46,714 nucleotides of DNA from Clostridia bacterium (lineage in GTDB: Bacteria; Bacillota; Clostridia; Christensenellales; Borkfalkiaceae): contig JAFTWU010000006.1 in the NCBI GenBank assembly GCA_017465145.1, positions 1 through 46,714 on the forward strand. Reading direction: 5' to 3'. Below the pieces are notes generated by a model. It did no database searches. It saw nothing but the letters and a program-made list of their open reading frames with translations, and had not been told where the DNA came from. This document shows positions 18,529 through 28,139 of the stretch, one piece after another (the first letter of the stretch is position 1; the number at the start of each line of letters is the position of its first letter). The position numbers were made by a program, and so were the translations under genes.

Positions 18529-19106
18529 ACTTACCCAACAAACTTACCATATTAAGAATTCTTCTCATACCCGTTTTTGCAGCCGTTTATCTAATCGGTG
18601 CAATTCCGTATAACTTTTTAATTGCGGGTTGTATTTTTACCATAGCGGCACTAACCGACTTTTTAGACGGCTATATTGCAAGAAAACACAACCTTGTAAC
18701 AAACCTTGGCAAGTTTTTAGACCCTATTGCCGATAAAATTTTGGTGTCTACTGCATTTATTTTAATGCTAGTAAGCCCCTTTGGTTCTAGCCAAGTTATA
18801 CTTCCGCAATACGCTGCTATTGCCGTTGCAATAATCTTAGCGCGCGAACTTATGGTAAGCGGTTTTAGAATCGTTGCGGCAAGCAAAGGCTTAGTTCTTG
18901 CGGCAGATAAATCGGGCAAGATTAAAACCTTTACGCAAGATATCGCAATAGTGGTTTTACTTGTTGCACCCACCTTTAACGCCTTCCCAAGCGTAGCAAA
19001 TATTATCCATTTAGTAGGACTTGGAATTTTAGGCGTTGCAACTATTTTAACCATAGTTTCAGGCATTGAATATTTGGTGAAGAACAAAGCCGTTCTTAAA
19101 GATTAA
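18525..19106 (+). CDS. pgsA: CDP-diacylglycerol-glycerol-3-phosphate 3-phosphatidyltransferase
   Basis: A 193-residue integral membrane enzyme making phosphatidylglycerol phosphate, the first committed step to phosphatidylglycerol. The CDP-alcohol phosphotransferase signature is complete: Asp45, Asp48-Gly49, Ala52-Arg53, Gly62, Asp66 and Asp70. Multiple hydrophobic helices surround it. The start overlaps the rimO stop (ATGA) with GGAGAAAG upstream. A second family member lies at 31128-31892, but this one is the better pgsA candidate because of its typical length and its rimO-pgsA-cinA-recA context. Confidence 0.93.
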   Translation: MNLPNKLTILRILLIPVFAAVYLIGAIPYNFLIAGCIFTIAALTDFLDGYIARKHNLVTNLGKFLDPIADKILVSTAFILMLVSPFGSSQVILPQYAAIAVAIILARELMVSGFRIVAASKGLVLAADKSGKIKTFTQDIAIVVLLVAPTFNAFPSVANIIHLVGLGILGVATILTIVSGIEYLVKNKAVLKD

Positions 19107-19196
19107 TTGTAAAGACTAGTTTTTAATTAATTCCACGGCACAAATTAAATTAATAAACGAAACAACTATTTAACCAAAGAAAAGGCACTATCTCTG

Positions 19197-20402
19197 ATGA
19201 AAACCGCACTTATTTTATTTAGAAATCCAGATGAAATTTTAGACGCCCAATATATATCTAACGTTGGGACGGTTTTTGCTAACGCGGGTTTTTCAATCTA
19301 TACGGTAGAAATATTGCCTTGCGAAGACGAAGTTACCTTTACGCGCAGTTTTTTGCGCCTTAAAGACACGGTGGACAATCTTATAATACTTGACAGTTGC
19401 GATACTAAATTCGACTTAAAGCAAGTTATCGCCACCGAAACGGGCACTACGCTTGTGGAAAACGACAACGCGCTTAAATTTCTAGACGCCGTTTCCCGCG
19501 CAGACGGGGTAGAGTACTCTACTGAAAACGCCGTTATCCCTATGGAAGCAACCCTAGTTCCAAATATTCAAGGGGCATACCAAGGCTTTATGCTTGATAA
19601 CGAAGAGTTTACGCTGGTCGTACTCCCCGCGGATATAAACCAGTTTAGGGTAACTTGTTCACAATACGTTTTGCCATATTTAGAAAATAAATTCGGCATA
19701 GAAAACAAAAAAGAAACGTTAAAATATTTTGGAAGTAAGGCAAAGTTAACTTCCGCCTTAAACCTTGCGGAATCTAACTCTTTCGGGGCGTTACGTTCTT
19801 TCGTTACCGAAGAAAACGGCGATTTTACCGTTCAGTTAGTATACGAAGGCAAAGACACACACGCCTTTAACGAAATTATAAGAACGCTATATTTGGAACT
19901 TAAAGATAACCTTTATTCTGATTACGATGCAAGTTTATCAGAAGTATTATTTAACCTTCTTAAACTTAAAGAAATTAAACTTTCCGTTGCCGAATCTTTC
20001 ACGGCGGGTAGGGTAGTTTCCGCGCTAATAGAAAATAGCGGTGCGTCTAGTTACGTAGAAGAAGGTATTGTTAGTTACAGTAACGCAAGCAAGGTTAACC
20101 GCCTTGGCGTGTCGGGGGCGGATATCGCTAAAGTCGGCGCGGTAAGTTCTGCGGTTGCCTATCAAATGGCTGCGGGACTTCTTAAAACGGGTAATTGCGA
20201 TATGGCAATTTCCACTACGGGTATCGCAGGGCCAAAAAGCGACGATACCGCAAAACCCGTTGGGTTATGTTACGTTGGTATAGGTATGAAAGACGGTGTT
20301 CACACCTTCAAACTTAACCTTTCGGGCACAAGAGAGCAAATTACGGAAACAGCCAAAAACACGGCGTTGTTTCTTGCGATAAAAAAATTAAAAAGCATTT
20401 AA
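19197..20402 (+). CDS. cinA: CinA family protein with divergent N-terminal domain
   Basis: The C-terminal 160 residues are a clear CinA/PncC nicotinamide-nucleotide amidohydrolase domain, with [23 protein letters not shown], and STTGIAGP followed by [10 protein letters not shown]. It deamidates NMN in pyridine-nucleotide salvage. The N-terminal half occupies the position of the MoaB-like pyrophosphatase domain but lacks that domain's usual GTELL and GGLGPTxDD motifs, so it is probably inactive or repurposed. At 401 residues the overall size is normal. It sits 14 nt before recA, as in many Bacillota. The gap before it (19107-19196) shows no clear promoter. Confidence 0.85.
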   Translation: MKTALILFRNPDEILDAQYISNVGTVFANAGFSIYTVEILPCEDEVTFTRSFLRLKDTVDNLIILDSCDTKFDLKQVIATETGTTLVENDNALKFLDAVSRADGVEYSTENAVIPMEATLVPNIQGAYQGFMLDNEEFTLVVLPADINQFRVTCSQYVLPYLENKFGIENKKETLKYFGSKAKLTSALNLAESNSFGALRSFVTEENGDFTVQLVYEGKDTHAFNEIIRTLYLELKDNLYSDYDASLSEVLFNLLKLKEIKLSVAESFTAGRVVSALIENSGASSYVEEGIVSYSNASKVNRLGVSGADIAKVGAVSSAVAYQMAAGLLKTGNCDMAISTTGIAGPKSDDTAKPVGLCYVGIGMKDGVHTFKLNLSGTREQITETAKNTALFLAIKKLKSI

Positions 20403-20416
20403 AAGAGGAAAACAAA

Positions 20417-21415
20417 ATGGATGAAAACAAAGCAAAAGCGTTAGACAGCGTGCTTGCGCAAATTGAAAAACAGTATGGTAAAGGTTCTATTATGAAACTT
20501 GGGCAAAATGCCGGCGATACTAACATAGAAGTATTGCCTACCGGTTGCTTGTCTTTAGACCTTGCCGTGGGCGTTGGCGGTTTCCCACGCGGTAGAATTA
20601 TCGAAATTTACGGGCCTGAATCTTCAGGGAAAACTACCGTTGCACTATCAGTTATTGCCGAAACTCAAAAGAACGGCGGTATCGCAGCTTTTATCGACGC
20701 GGAACACGCGTTAGACCCCGTTTACGCTAAAAACCTTGGCGTTAACCTTGATGAACTTTACGTTTCTCAACCCGATAACGGCGAACAAGCGCTTGATATC
20801 ACCGCATCACTAGTTAGCAGTAAGGTCGTTGACCTTATCGTTGTAGACTCTGTTGCAGCGCTCACCCCAAGGGCAGAAATCGAAGGGGATATGGGCGACT
20901 CTCACGTTGGCTTGCAAGCAAGACTTATGTCTCAAGCACTTCGTAAACTTACCGCAATTACTAACAAGAGCAAAACTTGTATCATCTTTATCAACCAACT
21001 TCGTGAAAAGGTTGGCGTAATGTTCGGCAACCCAGAAGTTACCGCGGGTGGTAAGGCGCTTAAGTTCTATGCAAGCGTTCGTATTGACGTAAGAAAGGCA
21101 GACGCGCTTAAAGACGCGGGCACTACCTATGGTAATCACACCAAGGCTAAAATTGTTAAAAACAAGGTTGCTCCACCCTTTAAGACGGCGGAATTCGATA
21201 TTATCTACGGCAAAGGCATCTCTAAGGGTAGCTGTTTAATCGACCTTGGCGTAGAATATCAGGTTCTTGAAAAGAGTGGCTCTTGGTTCTCTTATAACGG
21301 CGAAAAGATTGCTCAAGGCAGAGAAAAGGCCGTTGACTATCTTGAAAAGAACGTAGAAGTTGCAGAAGAAATTAAGGCTAAAATTTTAGAAGCATTCTAT
21401 AATCGCGCAAATTAA
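20417..21415 (+). CDS. recA: Recombinase RecA
   Basis: RecA forms the filament for homologous recombination and stimulates LexA-type self-cleavage. Walker A is GPESSGKT (66-73). Also visible are the DNA-binding loop region with [12 protein letters not shown], and [21 protein letters not shown]. At 332 residues it is slightly short because the acidic C-terminal tail is reduced. AAGAGGAAA precedes ATG 20417. Transcription probably comes from the rimO-pgsA-cinA unit; no LexA-type palindrome is visible nearby. It ends at a strong terminator. Confidence 0.98.
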   Translation: MDENKAKALDSVLAQIEKQYGKGSIMKLGQNAGDTNIEVLPTGCLSLDLAVGVGGFPRGRIIEIYGPESSGKTTVALSVIAETQKNGGIAAFIDAEHALDPVYAKNLGVNLDELYVSQPDNGEQALDITASLVSSKVVDLIVVDSVAALTPRAEIEGDMGDSHVGLQARLMSQALRKLTAITNKSKTCIIFINQLREKVGVMFGNPEVTAGGKALKFYASVRIDVRKADALKDAGTTYGNHTKAKIVKNKVAPPFKTAEFDIIYGKGISKGSCLIDLGVEYQVLEKSGSWFSYNGEKIAQGREKAVDYLEKNVEVAEEIKAKILEAFYNRAN

Positions 21416-21421
21416 TTAATT

Positions 21422-21456
21422 AAACCAACCGAACGGAAAGTTCGGTTGGTTTTCAA
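21422..21456 (+). terminator. Terminator after recA
   Basis: AAACCAACCGAAC (21422-21434), GGAAA loop, GTTCGGTTGGTTT (21440-21452), then T-rich. A 13-bp perfect stem. Confidence 0.93.
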
Positions 21457-21590
21457 CTTTTCTAAACGATTTTTAATAGGAAAAGGTGAAATTTTCGTTC
21501 TTTTTGTCGAAAAAAAGTAAAGGCGATAAAATAAAAAGATTAAGCGAATAAAAATTTATATACTTTTATATAAGTTATAAAAAGTAACCT

Positions 21591-21619
21591 TTGACAAATT
21601 AACGAAAATGTATTACAAT
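21591..21619 (+). promoter_or_regulatory. Promoter of rny
   Basis: TTGACA (21591-21596), 17-bp spacer, TACAAT (21614-21619). The leader is about 70 nt. The 21457-21590 stretch is AT-rich with nothing else recognised. Confidence 0.85.
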
Positions 21620-21695
21620 ATATTTAGTAGCAAAATATGCGTCGATATACAACTTATTGTTTCGGCGTTGACAAAATATAACAGGAGGCAAAATT

Positions 21696-23309
21696 ATGTC
21701 AAATTTTAATTTAAGCAACCTGTTCTTAACCCCTGTAGATACCAGCTGGGTGGTAGTTATAGCAATAGCAGTTTTCGTTGTTGCTGCGGCTGCCGGCGTG
21801 GCTTTGGGTATGTATTTTAAGAAAAAGTCTTTTGAAAAGAAACAAGGTGATATTCAAAAACTCACCGAAAAAATGCTTGACGACGCAAGACGTGAAAGCA
21901 ATTCATTAAAAAAAGAAGCTATATACGAGGCTAAGGAACAGGCTAAACAGTATCGCGACGAAGTAGAAAGAGAAATTAAGGAAAAGAAGGTTGAACTTCA
22001 ACGCCAAGAAAACAGGCTTAACCAAAAAGAAGATAACCTTGATAAAAAAGAAGAAGCTCTTTCTAAACGTAACGAAGAAACCACAAGGCAACAAAACGCC
22101 TTGAAAGAAAAGCATTTGGAAATGGATAGAAAACTTGAAGACATCGCAAGTCAACACGACAAGATGATTGAAGAGTTTGAAAAGATTTCTCAAATGAGCA
22201 AAGAAGAAGCGAAGCAACAATTAATCGACGCCATTACCGACGAAGCAAAGCGCGACGCGGCTGGTATGGTAAAAGATATTGAAGCTGAAGCAAAAGAAAA
22301 CGGCGAAAGAAAGGCTAAAGAAATCGTTAGCCTTGCAATTCAAAAATGTTCTACCGAACAAGCAACTGAAATTACCGTTTCAGTCGTACCCCTACCTTCA
22401 GACGATATGAAGGCAAGAATTATCGGTAGAGAAGGCAGAAATATTAGAACGCTAGAAAACGCTACGGGCATTGAACTTATCATTGATGATACCCCAGAAG
22501 TTGTTATCGTTTCAGGCTTTGACCCCGTAAGGCGTGAAGTTGCGCGTATCGCACTTGAAAAACTTATCCAAGACGGCCGTATTCATCCTGCAAGGATTGA
22601 AGAAACGGTTGAAAAGGTTAAAAAAGAACTTGACCAGCAAATTAAAGAAGCAGGCGAAGCAGCTACCTTCGAATGCGGTGTATTCGGTCTTCACCCCGAA
22701 CTTGTTAAAACTCTTGGCAGATTAAAATTCCGCACTAGTTACGGTCAAAACGTTCTTAAACACAGCATAGAAGTTGCCCATTTAGCTGGCGTTATGGCGC
22801 ACGAACTTGGCGTAGACGTTGCACTTGCAAAACGTGCAGGTTTGTTACACGACCTTGGTAAAGCGGTTGACTTTGAAATTGAAGGTACGCACATGCAAAT
22901 CGGTGCAGACCTTGCTAAAAAGTTTAAGGAAAATCACAGCGTAGTTAACGCAATCTTGGCTCACCACGGCGACGTAGAACCCAAAACCGTTGAAGCGGTA
23001 TTGGTTGCTGCGGCAGACGCTATTTCAGGCGCACGCCCCGGTGCAAGACGCGAAACCACCACTAACTATATTAAGAGATTACAAAAACTTGAAGAAATCT
23101 CTGGCAGTTTCAAGGGTGTTGAAAAATGCTATGCTATTCAAGCGGGCAGGGAAGTTCGCGTTATGGTTAAACCCGAACAAGTTGACGATGCTCAAACGTT
23201 ATATCTTGCAAAGGATATCGCTAAGAAAATCGAACAAGAAATGGAATATCCTGGTCAAATTAAGGTTAACGTTATTAGAGAATGGCGTGCAACCGAATAC
23301 GCTAAATAA
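21696..23309 (+). CDS. rny: Ribonuclease Y
   Basis: A membrane-anchored endoribonuclease that starts mRNA decay in Bacillota. The 537 residues show an N-terminal membrane helix (about 18-42), a long Glu/Lys-rich coiled coil (about 45-200), a KH domain with [13 protein letters not shown], and an HD domain with [10 protein letters not shown] and [10 protein letters not shown]. It ends with the usual C-terminal extension ([14 protein letters not shown]). ACAGGAGGC before ATG 21696 is an excellent ribosome site. It is transcribed alone, with its own promoter and a terminator at both sides. Confidence 0.97.
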   Translation: MSNFNLSNLFLTPVDTSWVVVIAIAVFVVAAAAGVALGMYFKKKSFEKKQGDIQKLTEKMLDDARRESNSLKKEAIYEAKEQAKQYRDEVEREIKEKKVELQRQENRLNQKEDNLDKKEEALSKRNEETTRQQNALKEKHLEMDRKLEDIASQHDKMIEEFEKISQMSKEEAKQQLIDAITDEAKRDAAGMVKDIEAEAKENGERKAKEIVSLAIQKCSTEQATEITVSVVPLPSDDMKARIIGREGRNIRTLENATGIELIIDDTPEVVIVSGFDPVRREVARIALEKLIQDGRIHPARIEETVEKVKKELDQQIKEAGEAATFECGVFGLHPELVKTLGRLKFRTSYGQNVLKHSIEVAHLAGVMAHELGVDVALAKRAGLLHDLGKAVDFEIEGTHMQIGADLAKKFKENHSVVNAILAHHGDVEPKTVEAVLVAAADAISGARPGARRETTTNYIKRLQKLEEISGSFKGVEKCYAIQAGREVRVMVKPEQVDDAQTLYLAKDIAKKIEQEMEYPGQIKVNVIREWRATEYAK

Positions 23310-23319
23310 TTTAATAATT

Positions 23320-23349
23320 AAACCGACGGCAAAAGCCGTCGGTTTTTAT
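23320..23349 (+). terminator. Terminator after rny
   Basis: AAACCGACGGC (23320-23330), AAAA loop, GCCGTCGGTTT (23335-23345), T-run. Confidence 0.93.
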
Positions 23350-23350
23350 A

Positions 23351-23379
23351 TTGAAAAGATAACGAATTTATGGTATAAT
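23351..23379 (+). promoter_or_regulatory. Promoter of mgsA
   Basis: TTGAAA (23351-23356), 17-bp spacer, TATAAT (23374-23379) with extended TGG. It begins directly after the rny terminator. Confidence 0.8.
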
Positions 23380-23438
23380 ATATTAAGAAAAAATAAAAAT
23401 TAAAATTTTACGCTTACTATTAAAGGAGAAAATATATA

Positions 23439-23819
23439 ATGCACAAAGAAAATTTAACCATAGCACTTATCGCGCACGACAATAAAAAAGATGAAATCGT
23501 TGCTTGGGCAACCAAAAACGCGGAATTTTTGAAAAATCACAATCTTTGTGGAACGGGTACTACCGCTAAAAGAATTAAAGAAGCAACGGGGCTAAACGTT
23601 AAGGGCTATCTTTCGGGCCCACTTGGCGGCGACCAACAAATAGGTGCTTTGCTTGCTCAAGGCGAAATTGATTTAGTCGTTTTCTTATGCGACCCGCTAA
23701 CCGCTCAACCACACGACCCAGACGTTAAAGCACTTCTTAGAATTGCCAACGTATACAACATAGCAATAGCAACCAACGTTGCCACCGCCGACTATATTAT
23801 TACTTCTAATTTGATATAG
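23439..23819 (+). CDS. mgsA: Methylglyoxal synthase
   Basis: Converts dihydroxyacetone phosphate to methylglyoxal and phosphate, a phosphate-independent bypass of lower glycolysis. The 126 residues contain His13 in IAHDNKK, the phosphate loop GTGTT (38-42), catalytic Asp65 in GGDQQ, and [11 protein letters not shown] with His92 and Asp95. These correspond to E. coli Asp71, His98 and Asp101 by equal spacing. AAAGGAGAAA precedes the ATG. It has its own promoter and ends at a shared bidirectional terminator. Confidence 0.96.
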   Translation: MHKENLTIALIAHDNKKDEIVAWATKNAEFLKNHNLCGTGTTAKRIKEATGLNVKGYLSGPLGGDQQIGALLAQGEIDLVVFLCDPLTAQPHDPDVKALLRIANVYNIAIATNVATADYIITSNLI

Positions 23820-23865
23820 GGTATGGCAAAAAGGTACGATATATTAAAAATTTTTAAGGTAAAGT

Positions 23866-23901
23866 AAAACGCTCCGCAAAAATGCGGAGCGTTATTTTTT
23901 T
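23866..23901. terminator. Bidirectional terminator between mgsA and guaA
   Basis: AACGCTCCGC (23868-23877) pairs with GCGGAGCGTT (23884-23893). An A-rich flank on the left and a T-run on the right serve both convergent genes. Confidence 0.88.
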
Positions 23902-23917
23902 ATAAACTACAAATATT

Positions 23918-24898
23918 TTATTCCCACTCGATAGTTGCAACGGGCTTGGGTGATAGGTCGTATAATACGCGGTTAACGCCTTCTACTTCGCTTAAAATTC
24001 TTGCGGTAATGTGTTGTAATACTGCAAAGGGAACGTCTTCTACGGTAGCGGTAACGGCGTCGGTAGTGTTTACGGCACGGATGATTACGGGCCAACCTTC
24101 GTAACGTTTGTCGTTTTTAACACCAACAGATTTAATATCAGGGATAGCGGTAAAATATTGCCATACTTTACCTTCTAAACCGCACTTAGCAAATTCTTCA
24201 CGCAAAATCGCGTCGCTTTCTCTAACTGCTTCTAGGCGGTCACGGGTGATAGCGCCTAAACATCTTACGCCAAGACCTGGGCCGGGGAAGGGTTGACGGA
24301 ATACCATATTGTCAGGCAAGCCTAACGCTTTACCAACAACACGAACTTCGTCTTTATAAAGTAATTTTACAGGTTCAACTAATTCAAATTGAAGGTCTTC
24401 TGGCAAACCACCAACGTTGTGGTGCGCTTTTACGCCGTCACTTTCTAAAATGTCGGGGTAAATGGTGCCTTGTGCCAAGAATTCAATGCCTTCTAGTTTT
24501 CTTGCTTCTTCTTCAAAAACCTTTATAAATTCGCCACCGATAATCTTTCTTTTCTTTTCGGGGTCGCTAACGCCGTTTAATTTATCCAAAAAGCGGTCAA
24601 CCGCGTCAACGTAAACAAGGTTAGCATCCATTTGGTTGCGGAAAACTTCAACAACTTGTTCGGGTTCGCCTTTTCTTAACAAACCGTGGTTAACGTGCAC
24701 GTTTACAAGTTGTTTGCCTATCGCTTTAATTAAAAGTGCGGCAACTACAGAACTATCAACACCGCCAGATAGCGCAAGTAAAACCTTTTTATCGCCAACT
24801 TGTGCGCGAATTTCTTTAACTTGTTCTTCAATGAACGCGTTTGCAAGTTCTACGGTAGTAATTCTTTCCATATCGGTAGGGCGTACGTTACTTAACAT
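23918..24898 (-). CDS. guaA: GMP synthase ATP-pyrophosphatase subunit, stand-alone
   Basis: This is the XMP-aminating half of GMP synthase. It has the PP-loop SGGVDS (44-49), [28 protein letters not shown], and the C-terminal dimerisation domain ending [13 protein letters not shown]. The protein is only 326 residues. Ordinary bacterial GuaA (about 510 residues) also has an N-terminal glutamine amidotransferase, which is absent here and not encoded nearby. The split form is the archaeal arrangement (subunit B). The real start has AGGAGAAA upstream and the N-terminus aligns with the linker, so a truncated open frame is unlikely. Its glutaminase partner must be elsewhere, or it uses free ammonia. 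Confidence 0.92.
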   Translation of the reverse strand: MLSNVRPTDMERITTVELANAFIEEQVKEIRAQVGDKKVLLALSGGVDSSVVAALLIKAIGKQLVNVHVNHGLLRKGEPEQVVEVFRNQMDANLVYVDAVDRFLDKLNGVSDPEKKRKIIGGEFIKVFEEEARKLEGIEFLAQGTIYPDILESDGVKAHHNVGGLPEDLQFELVEPVKLLYKDEVRVVGKALGLPDNMVFRQPFPGPGLGVRCLGAITRDRLEAVRESDAILREEFAKCGLEGKVWQYFTAIPDIKSVGVKNDKRYEGWPVIIRAVNTTDAVTATVEDVPFAVLQHITARILSEVEGVNRVLYDLSPKPVATIEWE

Positions 24899-24973
24899 AA
24901 AATTTCTCCTATAAAGTAAGTGAAGATAAGGGCAAAACGATAAAATTATATTGCTTTAGCCCGCTTTTTATAT

Positions 24974-25002
24974 ATTTTATCACAAACCGTCCGCGATGTC
25001 GA
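24974..25002 (-). promoter_or_regulatory. Promoter of guaA
   Basis: On the minus strand: TCGACA (24997-25002), 17-bp spacer, TAAAAT (24974-24979) with an extended TGA. No purine-riboswitch core was recognised in the 75-nt leader. Confidence 0.65.
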
Positions 25003-25116
25003 TTATATACAATAATTTTTATATCACTTTTTATTATTTTTTTAATAAACGGGGCTTATATCCGTTAAAATGGAGTGGTGCGGAACTATTAAACCATCAA
25101 AAAGGGCAAAATTGCA

Positions 25117-25196
25117 AAATACCCCCTAAAAAACGGAAATTACCCCCTTAAAAACGAAAAACACCCCCTTAAAATTGAAAAATACCCCCTAAAAAC
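25117..25196 (+). repeat. Four TACCCCCT elements at 21-bp spacing
   Basis: TACCCCCT (CACCCCCT in copy 3) occurs at 25120, 25141, 25162 and 25183, exactly 21 bp apart, separated by A-rich segments. It ends about 34 bp upstream of the glnN -35 box. The spacing equals two helical turns, so all copies face the same side of the helix, as expected for an iterated protein-binding site. Confidence 0.8.
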
Positions 25197-25229
25197 TCAA
25201 AAACGCAAAAAAATTGTTGTTAAAAACGA

Positions 25230-25259
25230 TTGACACTGTATATATAGGCGTGATACAAT
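25230..25259 (+). promoter_or_regulatory. Promoter of glnN
   Basis: TTGACA (25230-25235), 18-bp spacer, TACAAT (25254-25259) with an extended TGA. Transcription start is near 25266. Confidence 0.85.
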
Positions 25260-25260
25260 C

Positions 25261-25350
25261 AACTTAAGTCATACTAAAAGATTAAGTTAAGGCAAAATTC
25301 TAAAAGGATTGTAACGGTTTGCACGATATAGCCTTTTAGTTTGTTTTTAA
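25261..25350 (+). promoter_or_regulatory. glnN leader with attenuator-like hairpins
   Basis: Hairpin 1 pairs AACTTAA (25261-25267) with TTAAGTT (25282-25288). Hairpin 2 pairs CTAAAAGG (25300-25307) with CCTTTTAG (25332-25339) and is followed by TTTGTTTTT, an intrinsic-terminator layout upstream of the start codon. ACTAAAAG in the loop of hairpin 1 (25273-25280) could instead pair with CTTTTAGT (25333-25340). Function inferred. Confidence 0.5.
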
Positions 25351-25360
25351 GGAGTTTATA

Positions 25361-27457
25361 ATGAAAGCTGTAGAAATACCCGAAATTTTCGGCACTATGG
25401 TATTTAGCGACAAGGTAATGAAAGAACGCTTGCCCAAAGAAGCTTACGACGCCGTTTGCAAGGCAAGAGATTTTGGCACGCCGTTAACTTACGACTACGC
25501 TAAAATCGTTGCAAAGGTTATGAAAACTTGGGCGATAGAAAAGGGCGCAACCCACTTTACTCATTGGTTTCAACCTATGACGGGCATTACCGCCGAAAAG
25601 CACGACAGTTTTATAGAACCTGACGGCACGGGCGAAGTTATAATGAAATTTAACGAAAAATCGCTTGTAAAAGGCGAATCAGATGCGTCAAGTTTCCCAT
25701 CGGGCGGTTTGCGTGCCACCTTTGAAGCGCGTGGCTATACCGCTTGGGACCCCACTTCTTACGCTTTCGTTAAAGATAACAGCCTTTATATTCCCACCGC
25801 ATTTTGTTCTTACGGTGGCGAAGCGTTAGATAAGAAAACCCCACTTCTTCGTTCAATGGACGCTTTTAACAAGCAAGCGTTAAGGGTGTTAAAACTTTTT
25901 GGCGATAACGAAACTAAAAAGGTTACCCCAACCGTTGGCGCAGAACAAGAATATTTTTTAATTGACAAAACCGTTTACGAAAAGCGTATGGATTTAGTGC
26001 ACTGTGGCAGAACGCTATTCGGTGCGCGCCCCGCTAAAGGTCAAGAACTAGAAGACCACTATTACGGCGCTATAAAGTCAAGGGTTTCCGCTTTTATGAA
26101 AGACCTTGACGAAGAACTTTGGAAACTTGGCGTTTACGCAAAAACAAAGCACAACGAAGTTGCGCCCGGTCAACACGAACTTGCTTGTGTGTTTGCATCA
26201 TCAAATATTACTAGTGACCAAAACCAACTCACTATGGAAATTATGAAAAGCATTGCAAACAAGCACGGCTTAGTTTGTCTTTTGCACGAAAAACCCTTCA
26301 AAACGGTAAGCGGTAGCGGTAAGCACAACAACTGGTCGCTATCTACCGACCGTGGTGAAAACCTTTTAGACCCCGGCAAAACCCCCGCAAACAACGCACG
26401 CTTTTTACTTTTCTTGCTTGCCGTTATTAAAGCGGTAGACGAATATCAAGATTTACTTCGCATTTCCGTTGCAACGGCAGGTAACGACCACCGTCTAGGC
26501 GCAAGCGAAGCGCCCCCCGCGATTATTTCAATGTATCTTGGTGAAGAACTAGAAGGCATTTTAGAATCGCTTGAAAAGGGCGTTGTGTACAACTCTAAAA
26601 GGAAAGAAGAACTAAAGATAGGTTTATCTGCACTTCCGCCTATACCCAAGGATTCAACCGACAGAAACCGTACGTCACCTTTTGCATTTACGGGTAATAA
26701 GTTTGAGTTCCGTATGGTAGGCTCTTCTGCAAATATCGCGTGTCCTAACTTTATTATAAACACCATCGTTGCCGAAGAACTTTGCGTGTTTGCAGACGAA
26801 CTTGAAAAGGCCAAAGACTTTAACGAAGCGCTAGATAAACTTCTTAAAAGGACTTATACCGAACACAAGCGCATTTTATTTAGTGGCAACAACTATGCTG
26901 ACAGTTGGCGCAGAGAAGCAAAACGCCGTGGCTTATTAAACCTTAAGACCACCGTTGACGCTTTGCCTTATTACACGGCGGAAAAGAACGTTAAACTATT
27001 TACAAAGCACAAGGTATTATCGCGTAGTGAAATTTATTCCCGTATGGAAATTTTGCTTGAAAACTATGCAAACATTATCCATATAGAAGCGCTTACCGCA
27101 CTAGATATGGCGCGTAAAGAAATTACACCCGCCGTTATCCGCTATGAAAACTTCTTAAGCGAATGCGTTATTAATAAAGAAAAACTTAACGTTCCCGCAA
27201 CGCTTGAGCGCGGTGTTCTAACTACGCTATCTTCTTTATCAGAAGAATTTGCCGTTATTATCGAAAGGTTATCTAATAACCTAGACGCTTATAACTTAAG
27301 CCACAAAAATATAACTAAGGCAAAATATTGCAAAAACACCTTGCTTGCCGATATGGAAGCACTAAGAGAAGTTGTTGATAAAATGGAACTTATTACGGGC
27401 AAAGGCTATACGGCGTTCCCCACCTATGAAGACATTTTATATAGCGTTAAATATTAA
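25361..27457 (+). CDS. glnN: Glutamine synthetase type III (GlnN)
   Basis: ATP-dependent synthesis of glutamine from glutamate and ammonia. The 698-residue length and the motif SFPSGGLRATFEARGY identify the large GSIII type, distinct from the 450-residue GSI. Metal- and substrate-binding blocks GAEQEYFLID, HEVAPGQHELA-like NEVAPGQHELA, and GSGKHNNWSLSTDRG are present. AAGGAG lies 7 nt before ATG 25361. Regulation looks elaborate: iterated upstream elements, a near-consensus promoter and a terminator-like hairpin in the leader. The gene is monocistronic and ends at a strong terminator. Confidence 0.96.
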   Translation: MKAVEIPEIFGTMVFSDKVMKERLPKEAYDAVCKARDFGTPLTYDYAKIVAKVMKTWAIEKGATHFTHWFQPMTGITAEKHDSFIEPDGTGEVIMKFNEKSLVKGESDASSFPSGGLRATFEARGYTAWDPTSYAFVKDNSLYIPTAFCSYGGEALDKKTPLLRSMDAFNKQALRVLKLFGDNETKKVTPTVGAEQEYFLIDKTVYEKRMDLVHCGRTLFGARPAKGQELEDHYYGAIKSRVSAFMKDLDEELWKLGVYAKTKHNEVAPGQHELACVFASSNITSDQNQLTMEIMKSIANKHGLVCLLHEKPFKTVSGSGKHNNWSLSTDRGENLLDPGKTPANNARFLLFLLAVIKAVDEYQDLLRISVATAGNDHRLGASEAPPAIISMYLGEELEGILESLEKGVVYNSKRKEELKIGLSALPPIPKDSTDRNRTSPFAFTGNKFEFRMVGSSANIACPNFIINTIVAEELCVFADELEKAKDFNEALDKLLKRTYTEHKRILFSGNNYADSWRREAKRRGLLNLKTTVDALPYYTAEKNVKLFTKHKVLSRSEIYSRMEILLENYANIIHIEALTALDMARKEITPAVIRYENFLSECVINKEKLNVPATLERGVLTTLSSLSEEFAVIIERLSNNLDAYNLSHKNITKAKYCKNTLLADMEALREVVDKMELITGKGYTAFPTYEDILYSVKY

Positions 27458-27478
27458 TTAAAAGGCAACTAACTTGTA

Positions 27479-27513
27479 AAAAAGACCAACGAAAATTCGT
27501 TGGTCTTTTTTTT
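27479..27513. terminator. Terminator between glnN and tetR
   Basis: AAAGACCAACGAA (27481-27493), AA loop, TTCGTTGGTCTTT (27496-27508), with A-run left and T-run right, so it can serve both convergent genes. Confidence 0.92.
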
Positions 27514-27566
27514 ATTATATATGTTTATCAAAAGTAAACACGGTATTTCGGTTAATAAACCATTTT

Positions 27567-28139
27567 TTAGTTATTTTGATAATTAATGCATTTATAAATA
27601 AGGGTTATCAAATTATTAATTTCCATATTGCAATCTAGTGCAATCCACTTGTGTATTATTGCTACAATACCTTGTGTAAAAAATTCTAAAACGTACACCT
27701 TTTCATTTTCATCATCAACGAACTGTGATACGGCAGGATAAAAAATATTGTTGTACATTGTTTGGTAACTTTTCTTTGCATTAAACAATTGGGGTTTGCT
27801 GTATATCAATTTTAGAACGTGTTTATTTTCCTTGCAAAATTCTAAGTATGGCACTAAAAATTTATTAGTAATTAAAAACGCATTTTCCTTATTTCTTAAA
27901 TCAAGTGGTTTTTGCAAGTTAAAAGATGTTATAAACTTTTTATTAAGATTTTCTATCGTTTCGTCTAATAGATCGTAAATAGTTTCATAATGCAAATAGA
28001 AAGTAGAGCGATTAACACCTGCTTTTTTTGTTATTTCGGTTATAGTAATATATTCTATATCCTTTTTTTCTATAAGGGACAAAAGAGCTTGATTCATCAG
28101 TTGTGCCGTATAAAAATATTTACTTTCGTTCTTTTTCAT
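27567..28139 (-). CDS. TetR/AcrR family transcriptional regulator
   Basis: A 190-residue regulator. The N-terminal helix-turn-helix is typical: AQLMNQALLSLIEKKDIEYI, then ITEITKKAGVNRSTFYLHYETIYDLL (about 31-57). The C-terminal ligand/dimerisation part resembles the TetR_C/DhaS-like group. It is the last gene of a minus-strand operon and overlaps the membrane-protein gene upstream by 20 nt, so it likely regulates that operon. AAGGA lies upstream of the ATG. Base composition is more AT-rich than the flanking core genes, suggesting an acquired segment. Confidence 0.88.
   Translation of the reverse strand: MKKNESKYFYTAQLMNQALLSLIEKKDIEYITITEITKKAGVNRSTFYLHYETIYDLLDETIENLNKKFITSFNLQKPLDLRNKENAFLITNKFLVPYLEFCKENKHVLKLIYSKPQLFNAKKSYQTMYNNIFYPAVSQFVDDENEKVYVLEFFTQGIVAIIHKWIALDCNMEINNLITLIYKCINYQNN

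Noticed and set aside
21422-21452. CGAAC/GTTCG palindrome after recA as a LexA site
   Set aside because: It is the upper part of the 13-bp terminator stem downstream of recA, not in a promoter.
21668-21673. TTGACA close to the rny start as a second promoter
   Set aside because: No -10 box fits between it and the start codon.
24899-25020. Purine riboswitch upstream of guaA
   Set aside because: The leader is only about 70 nt and no conserved purine-aptamer core was recognised.
25117-25196. TACCCCCT array as a plasmid-like replication iteron set or a CRISPR
   Set aside because: Only four short copies with A-rich spacers directly before a promoter, no replication or cas gene nearby; a regulatory array is the simpler reading.
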